Positions 53,801-64,000 of a stretch of 64,000 nt of DNA are shown here, piece after piece. A program made the position numbers and the translations under genes. The stretch is from Mastigamoeba balamuthi. Lineage: Eukaryota; Evosea; Mastigamoebida; Mastigamoebidae. Below the pieces are notes generated by a model that was given only the letters and a program-made list of their open reading frames with translations, had not been told where the DNA came from and searched no databases. The stretch is taken from contig CACRSC010000069.1 of NCBI GenBank assembly GCA_902651635.1, forward strand, positions 77,336 to 141,335. The letters run 5' to 3'. Within the stretch, counting starts at the first letter, position 1. The number at the start of each line of letters is the position of its first letter.

Positions 53801-54332
53801 CAACCGCGTCGTGGGCGCCGCCGTCGGGGCCTCCGCTGGCATCGCGGTGGCTGTCTGCGCAGTGCTCGGGGCCGTCGTGGCCGTCGTGCGGTCGATCCGC
53901 AAGAAGGAGGAGCCCAGCAGGCCCCTGGACGTGCCGGGCTCCAACGTCTCCTTCGTGACGACGACGCCTGCCGAGGGCGTCAACCCCATGGGCCCCCAGC
54001 ACACGATGTTCAACTCTGCCGTCGCGAGCTCCGAGCTGGCGCAGGGGACGCCCTACGTGCACTCGCGGACGGCCGACGGCACGCCCATCATCGTGGTGCC
54101 CTGCTCGTCCTCGGACTCGTCGGGGACTCCCGTGTTGCCCCGCTACCCGGGCATGGAGGTCGTACAGGGCGGCGTCAGCTCCGCCGGGCCCGTCGACCCC
54201 CTCGTCACCATGAGCCTCGCCGCCCAGATGCCCCAGATTGTCGCCGCCGTCCACAACGTCCCTGTAGAGATGGGAGACGGTCCCGCAGTCGTCGCTGCGC
54301 CGGTGTCGTCTGCGGGCCCCGTCCAGCCCTGA
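50863..54332 (+). CDS. Type I membrane protein with DUF4215-like Cys-rich repeats (paralog)
   Basis: Same architecture as its divergent neighbour: signal sequence (ALRGLLLLGLLGLLAGTAGG), beta-rich domain (AVEVVQLLTPARVPWAISEV; SPRVYVGFRV), Y-x-DG-x-C-x-C-GCG-DPDC modules (VCHCGCGAPDLDC; CQCGCGGALVDPDC; CHCGCGASGGVLDPDC), then DUF4215-like repeats (CGNSMVNGTEECDSGAFC; CGNGFLEAGEQCDSGAGC; CGNGYVDAGEQCDGGYGC). A membrane helix follows (VVGAAVGASAGIAVAVCAVL) with a basic stop RSIRKKEE and a tail of about 140 residues containing RTADGTPIIVVP. Introns sit between modules, consistent with growth by exon duplication. The start at 50863 is chosen because it leads into the signal peptide. Role unknown. 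Confidence 0.82.
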
Positions 54333-54609
54333 TGAGGGCGCACCGCAGAGAACCTTTGGCCTGTTGGCCCGTGTGTGAAACAAAGCAGCAGATAAAACGT
54401 GGGAGCAAAAGCACTCCTTGGGTGTCCAGCAGCGTCCCCGTTGTTGCTGTAGTCTGTAGTGGTGCTGTGTTGGTGCGTGGGGGCTCTGTGCCGCGGTGAG
54501 GGGACCTCCGCGTGTGCGTTACATTGTGTATGGCTGAGCCTCATGTCGAGCCTTGGGTGTTGTTACAACGCGCTGCTGGGGTGGGGCGCGTGAGTGGCCC
54601 TCGGCCGCC

Positions 54610-57600
54610 TCAGACAGGACCAGGGGCGACCCACGGTCCCTGGGGCGGCTTGGCGGGGCCCTCGTCGACGGGTGCCTGGGGCGCAGGGGCGACGCCGACA
54701 GTACTGGTGCTGGGCTGCCTGGCCTGCGCGGAACGGGGCTTCTCGTACTGCTGGCCCTCCCTGGCAGGGCTCACAGGCCGGGTCTTCTGGCCCATGCGCC
54801 GCATGACGACCACAGCGACGACCGCTCCCACGGCCACGACTGCCACAATGCCCACAGGCACTCCGATGCTACGCGAGAAAGCGAGGGGAGCAGGTCAGTC
54901 GGTTGCTGTGTTGCTGCGCGCGGTGCGCAGCTGTCCGGGAGGGCAGAGAGGGGGACGTACGCGATGCCGATGATGGAGCTGCCGCTCTTCTCCGCCACGA
55001 CTGGCGGCTTGGACGACGACGTGGAAGTATGGGGCGGCAGTTCCGACGACGAAGACGACGACGGGGGAGTGGCTGGAGGAGGCACCGAGGAGGAGGAAGA
55101 CACATCAGTAGGCGGCTCCTCGATGGTCTTTGCGCGGGCCAGGCTGAACTGCGTCAAGTGCGAGCAGTTGCAGATGGTGTATCTGCCCGGCACGGAGGCC
55201 ACGACTGTGCAGCCGTCGCTGGACCAGTTGCCCGTCTGCTCGTTGAGCCACACGCAGGCCGCTGCGGTGATGGCGCGTGCGCGCGTGAGCGTGGGTGGGC
55301 ACGACAGAGGGCGCAAGGATGAGAGCGAGAAGGACACGCACCGGTGTAGTTCTCGCCGATGGGGACGACCTCTGTAAGGTTGAGGATGATGCCGTTGGGG
55401 ATGCCCGTGATGCTGATCTCGTTGCCCGCGAGGTCCTTGACCGACACCTTGAGGACGTGCGAGTGGGCGGCCGCGTACGGGGTCCCCGTGACGGGCACGC
55501 TGTCGATGAAGCGCGTCGAGAGCTGGATCTGGTAGTCGCTGGGTGCCGTCCCTCTCTTGTTGCGGCCGTGCGACACCATGCCGGCCGGGATGTCGACCGA
55601 GGTGCCCTTGCCCGTCTTGTACTGGCCCTCGCCCTGGCTGTCGCCGCAGCCGCGGATGCCCGTCTGGGCCAGCGAGTTGGAGTTGGCCGTGATGGGCTTG
55701 TGGCCGCAGGGCTTGCCCGAGAGCGACGCCCGCGAGAGCTTGGCCATGAGCGCGTTGAGCCGCGCCTCGAACAGCGCCGCGAAGGTCTCGTTGCCGCTGT
55801 AGAGCCCCGCGTAGTGCAGCAGGTTGTCGAGCATCGTCTGGAACTTCTGCACGGCGTCCGCGGGCGCCCCGGTCTCGCTGACGTTCTCGTTGGTGGCCGC
55901 CTCGAGCATCAGCTCCAGGGCGCTGATGGCCTTGTCGAGCACCGCCGCCGAGAGCTCCGTGGGCGCCGAGGTCATGTCCTCGAGGATCTTGCTGAAGCTG
56001 TTGTACACCGTGTCATCCACCGTCGCCGTCGCCCCGATGGCGCTCGTCACCACGTCGCTCGCGGCCGCCGCCAGCTGCTCGCGGATCTCGCGCTTCTGCT
56101 CGGTGCTGGCGCTGCTCGCCGAGCCCAGCGACTGCGCCACGGCCCCCAGCGTCGTGCTCGCCACGTAGACGTCGCCCGTCGTCGTCAGGGCGCTCATGGC
56201 GCTGCCCACGAGGCTCGACAGGCCGCTGGCGTTGAACTGCACAGGGGCCACAGTCACGACGGCCGACGCCTGCGCGGCGGCGCCCCACGTGTCGATGATG
56301 CGGGCGACGATGGTGATGTTGACCGGCGACTCGGTGCCGTTGGGCAGCGAGAGCGGGAGGGCGACCGTCTGCGAGGGCGACGGGGGCTTGAGGTAGACGA
56401 CCGTGCCGTCGGGGTAGACGGCCGAGTACGAGTAGCTGAACGGCGTGTCCTCCTTGTCGTCGGCCCACTTGTCGTCGACGGCCATCGTGAACGTGTCCAG
56501 CGCCGCCCTGCCGCTCGCGGGGCTCACGCTGAAGCCGCCGCCGCTGGGCGGGCTGTTGGTCACGAAGCTGGCCTCTGAGTAGCCGATGCCATTGAGACTG
56601 TCCCTGGCCGTCAGGCGGAACGTGTACTGCTTGCCGTCGGCCAGCACGCCCGGCCGGATCGAGAGCGTCAGTGCCGTCAGGGGCGTGTCGAAGTTGGCGG
56701 GGTCCATCGCCAGGCCGCCCTCGACGCAGGTCCACACGCGCGTGAGCGGGAGGGCGCTGGGGCTGATGGCGGTGCCCACGAGCGAGATGGACTTGCTCGC
56801 GCTGATCTTGGCGAGGGCCAGCGCGGCCACCGACACGACCGGCGGCAGCACCTCCACCGGCGCCGTCACGATGATCTTGACCGCCGCGCTGCTCAGGAGA
56901 TCCGAGTCGTTGCTGCCCTCGATGGAGACGTTCAGCGAGAACTTGTAGAGGCTCTGGCTCAGCTTCCTGGCCGGCAGCGTGAACGAGGGGACCGCGGGCA
57001 GCGCCAGCACGTTGCCGTCGCCGTCGACGCAGCGCTGGTCCCAGAACACGTCGTCGCAGCCCCACGAGTACCTCAGCGCGGCGCCTCCGGCCACGCGCGA
57101 GGCGCTGCCGTCCATGACGAGCTCCTGCGACGCGCTGATCATGCGGTTGCCGCCTGCGATGGCCGCCACAGGGGCGCTCTGCACGACGTTGATGACCACC
57201 GTGTCCGTCGCCGTCACAGGATTCCCGGTCTTGAACGACAGGGAGACGAAGACGCGGAACTTGTAGCTCCCCGCCGCGCTCACAGTCGCCGACGTCGAGC
57301 GCGCCGACGCGTCCACGAACTTGGCGTCGCTGGGGCCCGAGACGCGGGTCCACGCAAACGTTGCGGCCGAGGCCGAGAGGGTCGAGCAGGGCGAGAGCTT
57401 CACCGAGGCCTCGAGGAACACCGGCTGCCCCAGCTGCACGCGGCGCCCCGTGGCGTCGGCGCCCTTGTCGCGCACAAACACCTCGGGCGCCGATATGTCG
57501 CCCAGCGCCTGCGTCGTGGCCGTCGCTGCGGCGCTCACGGCGCCCGAGCAGTCCGACACGACGAGCGAGATCCTGTAGAGCGTGTCGGCCAGCATCGTCA

Positions 57601-60600
57601 TCACGTCGAGACCGAGCTCGTCGAGCGACTGTGCGTTGGCCGCCTCGACGGCGGCAGACACGTTGGCCCCCGGGGCCGTCCCGTTGTCGAACGTGGCCGA
57701 CCACGTGTACGTCAGCGTGGGCGCCAGTGCCGCGCACGAGGACCCCGCCTTGGACGCGCGTCCGCTGATGCGCAGCTTGGCGGCGCCGCAGCGCGGGACG
57801 CCAGGAGGCGCCTGCAGGGCGGCAGTCGGCGGGTAGCTGTCGGCAGTCGTCAGCGCCACCGAGCCCGAGGCGCTCCACGTGTAGCAAGGCATGGCCTGCG
57901 TGCAGCCGCGCACGTGGCCCGAGTTGAGGGTGATCGTGTCGCCCACGCGGATGCCGGGGCTGCTGCCCAGCGTCACCACCAGCGTCCGCGGGTCCCCGAA
58001 CGCGCACGTGGCGCCGGCGCCCCAGAGCGTCGCCTCCCCCGCGAAGAGGGCCTCGCACGTGAGGGCCGCGACAGACCGGGCGGTCACGGAGGGCTCGACG
58101 GCGTTGGGGTAGAGCGGCACGCCCGAGTCGGTGTCCGAGTCGAAGCGGATCTTGATGAAGGCGCCAGAGGGGGCCAGCTCGGCAGAGAGCATGCTGGGGG
58201 CCGCGGCCGGCGTCACTGCGATGGAGAAGGGGCTCCCCGAGATGGCCGCGCCGTTGAGCGTCACGGCCAGGCTGACCGTCCCCGGCTCATAGAGCACAAT
58301 CTCGATGACGAACCTGCCGTGGTCCGCGTACCTGGCCGTCACGCGGGCCGTGCGGGACGCCGTCGCGTTGACCACCCCGTTGGTGGAGTTGAGGTTCTGG
58401 TCGGCCTCGGTGCGCGCCTGCACGAAGAACTTGGCAGGGCCCGCAGAGACCACCGAGGACGGCAGGCCCAGAGCGACGCTGTGCGCCGGCGACAGGGTGC
58501 CCGCGACTCCCTCGTTGAACGTGGGCATCTGGCACAGCGTCTTGGCCTTGACGCAGGCGTTCATCTCGCCACACCACACAGGCGTGTCGCCGCCGCACGT
58601 CCACGGGCACGCCTTGGTCCCCGCCAGGCAGCGGCCCAGGTACGCGCACCAGCGCTGTCCCGTGGCGCACAGGTCCGGGCAGGTTGTCCCCTGCACGCAG
58701 CGGCCGCCGCCGCAGTCGATGTAGCCGCTGGGGCACGCAGCGCAAGACGCCACGAGGCCGCTGCTCTCGCAGTGCCCGTCGCCGCACAGCGCGCCAGCGA
58801 TGCCGTTGGTCGCGGGGCACGAGGTCTTGACGCAGGCGGCCTCGTTTGCGGCGCACGAGCCGTCGGCGCAGAGGAACGGGGAGGCCGGCGGGCAGACAGG
58901 CGACGGGCAGAACTCGGCAGAGGCGACGCACGGGGAAGTGGCGACAGTGGTCTTGCCCGACACTGGGCAGCGGTACGGCGCGTTGTCGGGACACGGTGGC
59001 AGGCACTGCGCGTTCTCGGCTGCCGAGGAGCCGGCGAGGCACGCGTGGCGGCCCGCCTGGGCCTCCAGGGGCGGCGGGAAGCTGAAGGGGCAGGCCCACA
59101 GGTCGTCCACGCACTTCTGGCGCATCTTGCACCACGTCTGGCTGCCCGGGCAGGCAGCGCTGGCCGCGGCACCCTTGCAGTCGGCCTCGGGCGTGCAGGC
59201 TCCCGAGCTCGTGCACCACGCGGTCCCCAGAGGGCAGTTCTGCGCGCGGCACTCGGCGTCTCTGCTGACGACGCACGTGCCAGTGGTCTTGCACGCCGTG
59301 GTGGCCGCAGGGCACGCGGTGGCCCTCGCGCACTGAGCGCCGGCGACGCAGGAGCGCGTATACGGGCACCAGTAGGGCGTCGCAGACGAGCAGCCCTGCT
59401 GGAAGCAGAGGTCCGCGGACTCGTGGCAGCGACGCGTGGCCGGGCAGTAGTAGGGCGTCGGGTCCACGCAGAACCTGTTGCTGAAGGCGCAGCGCGAGCC
59501 GACGGGCTGACAGGTATTGGTGGCGTTGCACCACGTCGTGTTTGCCGCGCAGGACGTCGGGGGGACGGCGCCTGGGCAGTCAGCTGCGGAGACGACGCAG
59601 CGGGCGATGCGCGAGCACCAGTAGCCGCACGAGGCGTAGTAGCAGTCGAGGGGCTGGGCGACGCAGTTGCCCGACTGGTCGCACCAGATGGGCAGCTCGC
59701 GCGTGCAGCGGGCGTCATAGCAGTCGGCGCTGCTGGCCACGCAGGCCCACGTGTAGGCGCAGAAGTAGGGCAGCGCCGCAGTGCACTTGGGCGGGCAGCG
59801 CTCCGACGCGCCCACGCAGCGCGCGTACGTGTCGCACCACGCGAAGCCCTGCGCGCACGTCTTGCAGAGGGCGGGCGAGGCCACGCAGATCCTCTGCGAG
59901 TCGCACCAGAAGGGCAGTAGTGGCGTGCAGTTGGCGTTGCACTGCGCCGGAGGCATGCAGGCCTTGCCGGCGTCGCACCACGCGGTTCCGTTGGGGCATG
60001 CAGCCGTCCCGCAGGGGTCGGCTGTTGCAACACACCTGTTGAGGGCCCCGCACCACCTCTGGTTGGCCGCGCAGAGGCCCGGGCAGAAGGCGCCAGACGG
60101 CTGGCAGCTCCCGTAGCGCGGGCAGAACTGCTTGTCCGCGCCGCAGGGCGCAGTGCACCGCGCGGATTGGACCACGCACGACCTGTCCGGGCAGCCCGTG
60201 GTGTTCGTGGGACACGTCGCCGGGCACTGCGTGATGTTGATGACGCAGCTGCCGTCCCTGCAGCGGAGGCCGCGAGCCGCAGGACAACCGTTGGAGCAGT
60301 TGGCCGCGGCGTCGTGGCAGAGGCGGTCTGTGCAGAAGACCTGACCCGCAGGGCAGGGGGGCACCGGGCATGTGCCGTTGGTCGAGCACGCGTTGGCGCC
60401 GTAGATGGCGAGGGCGAGGGCGCCGCCCTGCGTGCACTGCCTCTTTCCCGGGTCGCAGGGCACAGGGCACTGCGTCAGCAGCGGCGCGACGAACATGGAG
60501 CCGTCGCGGTTGAAGCAGGGGCGGTACAGCGCGGCCGGAGACACGTCGTACTTGTAGGGGCACGCGTCCGCGGCGCCGACGCAGCGCCCGAGGTACGCGC

Positions 60601-63600
60601 ACCAGACGGGCGCCGTCGCCGTGCAGACAGGGCACTTGTCGGGGGTGGCGCAGGCCTGCAGGTTGGCGCACCACGCGGGGGCCGCGTCTGTGCAGTTGGG
60701 GCAGTACTCGGCGACGAGGGCGCAGCGCGAGAGCGAGCGACACCAGACAGAGCCCGCGGGGCACGCGGTGGTAGAGCACTGAGCCACTGAGGGCGTGCAC
60801 TTGCCCAGCACGTCGCACCAGTAGGGCGCGTAGGGGTCCGCGCAGGACTTGCAGGTGCCGCCGATGGCCACGCACGACTGAGACGAGGCACACCAGAAGC
60901 TCGAGGAGTCGCAGGAGATCTTGTCGGGGCACGTCGTCGCCAGCGTGTCGGCCACGCAGATGCCCTTGGTGGCGCACCAGAACGGCGCAGCTGCCGACGT
61001 GCAGTTGGGGCAGACCGTGTAGGTCGACTGGCACTTCTCGATCGACGCGCAGAACTGCTCGCCCGAGGCGCAGGCGGCCGTGCAGCGGTCCAGCGTCGAG
61101 AGGCACGCGGCGAGCAGGTCGCAGCGCCAGGGCTTGGCGGGCGTGCAGCGCTTGTCGCACTTGCCGACGGGCATGCACGACTGCGTGGCGTTGCACCACG
61201 TCTCTGTCGAGAGGCAGCGTGCCGTGCACGAGGCCGTCGCGTAGATGCAGTCGTTGATCAGCGGGCACCACACCTTACCCGCCGCGCACGTCCATGGGCA
61301 GTACGTGCCCTCGGGCACCCACGTATGCGTGTAGTCGCACCAGAACTGCCTCGGCGGGGCCACCACGCTGCACTTGGACTTGTCGGTGACGCACCAGCCG
61401 TTGCCGCAGTCGATGGGCCGCGCCGAGGGGCACGACGGGCACATCCACCACGACGTCGTGCACATGCCGTCGCGGCACAGGATCATCCCCGGACAGGGCA
61501 TCGGGCAGCGCCCGGCAATCACGCAGCTCGAGTTTGCCGAGCGCCCGCAGAGCTCGTAGCCGTCAGCGCACTTGCGCGGCGGGCACGTGGCCGTTGTGTT
61601 CCTACAGACGAGGCCGGCCTCCTTGACGAAGCCCCTGTCGTTGCAGCGCACAGTGCCGGCGGGGCACAGCGCGGGGCACTGCTGTACCGTGGGGTTCACG
61701 TACACCGTGTAGTTGCCGTAGACAGGGCCGCACGGGGCCCACGCAGTGGGCTGAGTGTAGTAGTACGGGCACGAGGCCGCCGAGGCCACGCACGTGGCCG
61801 TCTGCTGACAGTAGAAGGTGCCGGCGGCGCACACGATGCAGCCGCTCCTGCTGGCGACGCACATGCCGTTGGAGGAGCACCAGTAGGGCATGGAGTCGGA
61901 GCACACAGGGCAGGTCTCGTTGACGCCCGCGCAGCGCTGCAGCGAGCGGCACCAGACACCCCCGCTCCTGCTGCACAGCGGTATCGGGCACGCGCTCAGG
62001 TTGGTCACACATACGCCCAGCGAGTCGCAGAAGAGCGGCGTGGGGTTGACACAGGCAGGGCACGGGAAGCCCGCCCCCTGGCACGCGCGGCGCGACTGAC
62101 ACCACGCCTCTCCGGGGGTTTGGCAGCCTTCGGCGAGGCAGGCGTCGCGCGAGGCCATGCACTTACCATAGCGGACGCACATGTACGGAGCGTCGCCAGG
62201 GCAGGCCGGGCAGATGTCCGTGGGGGCCTGGCAGCTATTCAGAGTGCCGCAGTACTTGGTACCCGTGGGGCAGACGGGGCACTCGTCGCGCGTGGCCACG
62301 CAGCCCAGTGTGGCGTCGCACCACAGAGGAAGAGCACTCGTGCACGAGGGGTCGCAGCGCTCGGTCACTCCCAGGCACTTGCGGGCGCTGGGGCACCACG
62401 CCGTGGCCGAGGGGCACGTGGGGTCTGGGCACTTGGCCGCCAGCGGATCGAGGCACTTGTTGACCGACGGGCACCAGACGAGACCCGCGGCGCAGCGCTC
62501 TGGGCAGGACGTGCCCCGCGGCAGACACTCGCCGATCGAGTCGCACCAGTCCTCGTAGCTGCCGCAGAACGAGCAGCTCGCGTTGCTGTCGACGCACTGG
62601 CCGCCGGGGCACATGACCTGCCAGGGCTCGCAGGGCGTGTGTGACGGGCACTCCTCGATGCTGTCAGCGCAGGAGCCATCGTAGCAAGAGGCAGTGCCAG
62701 CGGGGCAGGGAGGCGGGCAGGCCACGTGGGCGACGGCGCGGGGCACGCAGGAGCCGTCGCTACAGAGGACGCTGGAGCTGTCGCAGCCCTTGTTGCAGTA
62801 CCACTCACCTCCGGAGCACGTCGACGAGTTGCGTGTGATGCGGGTGTTGCCGAACGTGCAGCGGTGCTGGTTGGGGTACGCGCAGGGCGGCGGGCACTCG
62901 GTGCCCCTGAGCACCGCGAAGACCGAGTCGGAGCCGCCGCAGGGCACGTAGCCGATGTCCGAGACGTTGCCCTCGAAGTAGTAGGGGCAGTCCCAGCGGT
63001 TCCAGAGGCACTTCTCGAGCGACCTGCAGTAGTACATGCCGCTGTTGCAGACGCCGCCGCAGGGCTGGTCCCACTGCTTGCACTTGTTCTCCGCCTGGCA
63101 CGCCATGCCGTTGTAGCACTGCAGGCACTGCGAGGCGTCGGCCACGCACTGTCCGTTGCTCCAGCAGTAGTAGGGCTGGTGCGGCCCGCAGTTCCACGCG
63201 CAGTTGTCGGTGCACATGCCGGTGGGGCTGCACCAGTACTTGTTGCTGGGGCACGGGATGCCGCACGACGAGTTGCCGCCGATGCACTGGTTGTTCTGGT
63301 CGCACCAGTACGTGGAGCCCCTGCAGGACCCCGGGCACTGGCCCGTCGTGGAATTGAGGCACCTGCTTAGCGGGGCGCACCACGTGAAGCCCGCCCCGCA
63401 CGCGTTGCAGCCCTGCGCCGACAGGGCGCACCTCCTGCCCGTGCCCGTGGGGCACGAGACATAGCCCTGGGGGCAGCCCGGGCACTGCTCGATCGACCCA
63501 GCACAGGTGCCGTTGCGGCAGGCGACACCCGGCATGTACGACGAGTAGGACGAGTAGGACTTGTAGTAGCAGTTGCTGTCGCACCAGTCGGGGTACTGGC

Positions 63601-64000
63601 ACCTGCCGTGGCAGGGTATCATTCCCTTGCTGCAGTTGAGCTTTGCCGCCGCGATGGCCGTAGGACAGCCCGCCGCAGTGGCCGCGCACACGATCGAATC
63701 TGCGCGCAGAGGCAGGCGCCCGAAGGGACAATACACGGGCGTGTGGCCTGTGCAGGGCAGCGGGCACTGCACGTTCGCTGGCACGCTGACCACAGTTGTA
63801 GCGTCCATCCCTATGGAATGCTCTGCTGAGAACCAACCCACCCGCCCGCAGAGAGCAGAGGCAGAGGAGTAGCGCACTGCAGGGGGTGCCGCCCTGGAGC
63901 TCATTGAAGTACATGGGGCAGTCGAAGGGGCTCGAAACACACGAATAAGAGGCCTCACAGTAGTACTTGTCCGCAGGGCAGTCGAGGATGCTGCATGCGA
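54610..64000 (-). CDS. Giant Cys-repeat/REJ/GPS single-pass membrane protein (5' end outside window)
   Basis: More than 3000 residues are visible. From the right edge to about 58530 are several dozen tandem modules of about 30-35 residues with the pattern WC-x5-C-(V/L)-x6-8-C-x2-C (for example KYWCSPTGMC; LWCDATLGCVATRDECPVC). Then come PKD/REJ-like beta domains (RYSWGCDDVFWD; PPTAALQAPPGVPRCGAAKL) and a helical GAIN-like part. The GPS site reads CVWLNEQTGNWSSDGC then CNCSHLTQFSL, with predicted autocleavage at HL-T. A Ser/Pro stalk leads to one membrane helix (VGIVAVVAVGAVVAVVVM) and a tail of about 55 residues. REJ plus GPS is the polycystin-1/sperm-receptor arrangement, normally with 11 or 7 helices; here there is only one. 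Introns 63823-63877, 55262-55341 and 54869-54960. Confidence 0.88.

Noticed and set aside
46721-54332. Metazoan-type disintegrin or laminin EGF domains
   Set aside because: Cys spacing fits the CGNG-x5-E-x-CD repeats of the DUF4215 type and not EGF or disintegrin spacing.
57914-59920. Long plus-strand open frame of 668 codons
   Set aside because: Antisense of the giant Cys-module gene; no Cys periodicity, composition driven by GC.

Overview
The window looks like nuclear DNA of a very GC-rich unicellular eukaryote. Genes carry many short introns (about 40-390 nt), with donors mostly reading GTGCG and several that can only be GC-AG. The protein set is eukaryotic throughout: U4/U6.U5 tri-snRNP protein SART1, nucleolar GTPase GNL2/NOG2, glomulin, scavenger decapping enzyme DCPS, TRMT1, a THUMP methyltransferase, a METTL2/6/8-type tRNA methyltransferase, an SNM1-type nuclease and a Stealth-family sugar-phosphate transferase. 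Large single-pass surface proteins built from FN3, Cys-rich, REJ and GPS modules suggest a free-living amoeboid or flagellate protist. An amoebozoan, for example an archamoeba, would fit, but nothing here proves it.

Layout. 1-3180: a degenerate trypsin-like gene, a class II tRNA, and a partial copy of the protease region. 3181-12223: glomulin (-), a small unknown gene (-), SART1 (+) and GNL2 (-), the last two tail to tail. 13031-15226: an AT-rich insertion with terminal inverted repeats of about 415 bp and an assembly gap, foreign to its surroundings in base composition. 15489-21862: a receptor-type RasGAP (-). 22438-28533: TRMT1, DCPS and a THUMP methyltransferase (all +). 28858-36916: an unknown beta-propeller-like gene and a patch of small duplicated, inverted and decayed gene pieces with tRNA-like sequences. 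36917-38772: SNM1-type nuclease (+). 39215-46429: an unknown gene (+), a Stealth protein (-), a tRNA m3C methyltransferase (-) and an unknown Cys-containing gene (+) broken by a second gap. 46721-54332: two head-to-head paralogous Cys-rich membrane proteins. 54610-64000: a giant Cys-rich/REJ/GPS membrane protein (-) that runs off the right edge.

Themes. Many genes serve RNA metabolism (SART1, GNL2, DCPS, TRMT1, THUMP and METTL methyltransferases) and four encode large surface proteins. I see no operon-like logic; neighbours often share divergent promoters carrying GATAT-type motifs, and many introns carry the palindrome TCAATTGA. The best candidates for undescribed biology are the FN3/EGF transmembrane RasGAP, the giant Cys-repeat/REJ/GPS protein with only one membrane helix, the DUF4215-like receptor pair with a shared cytoplasmic motif, and the AT-rich long-TIR element.
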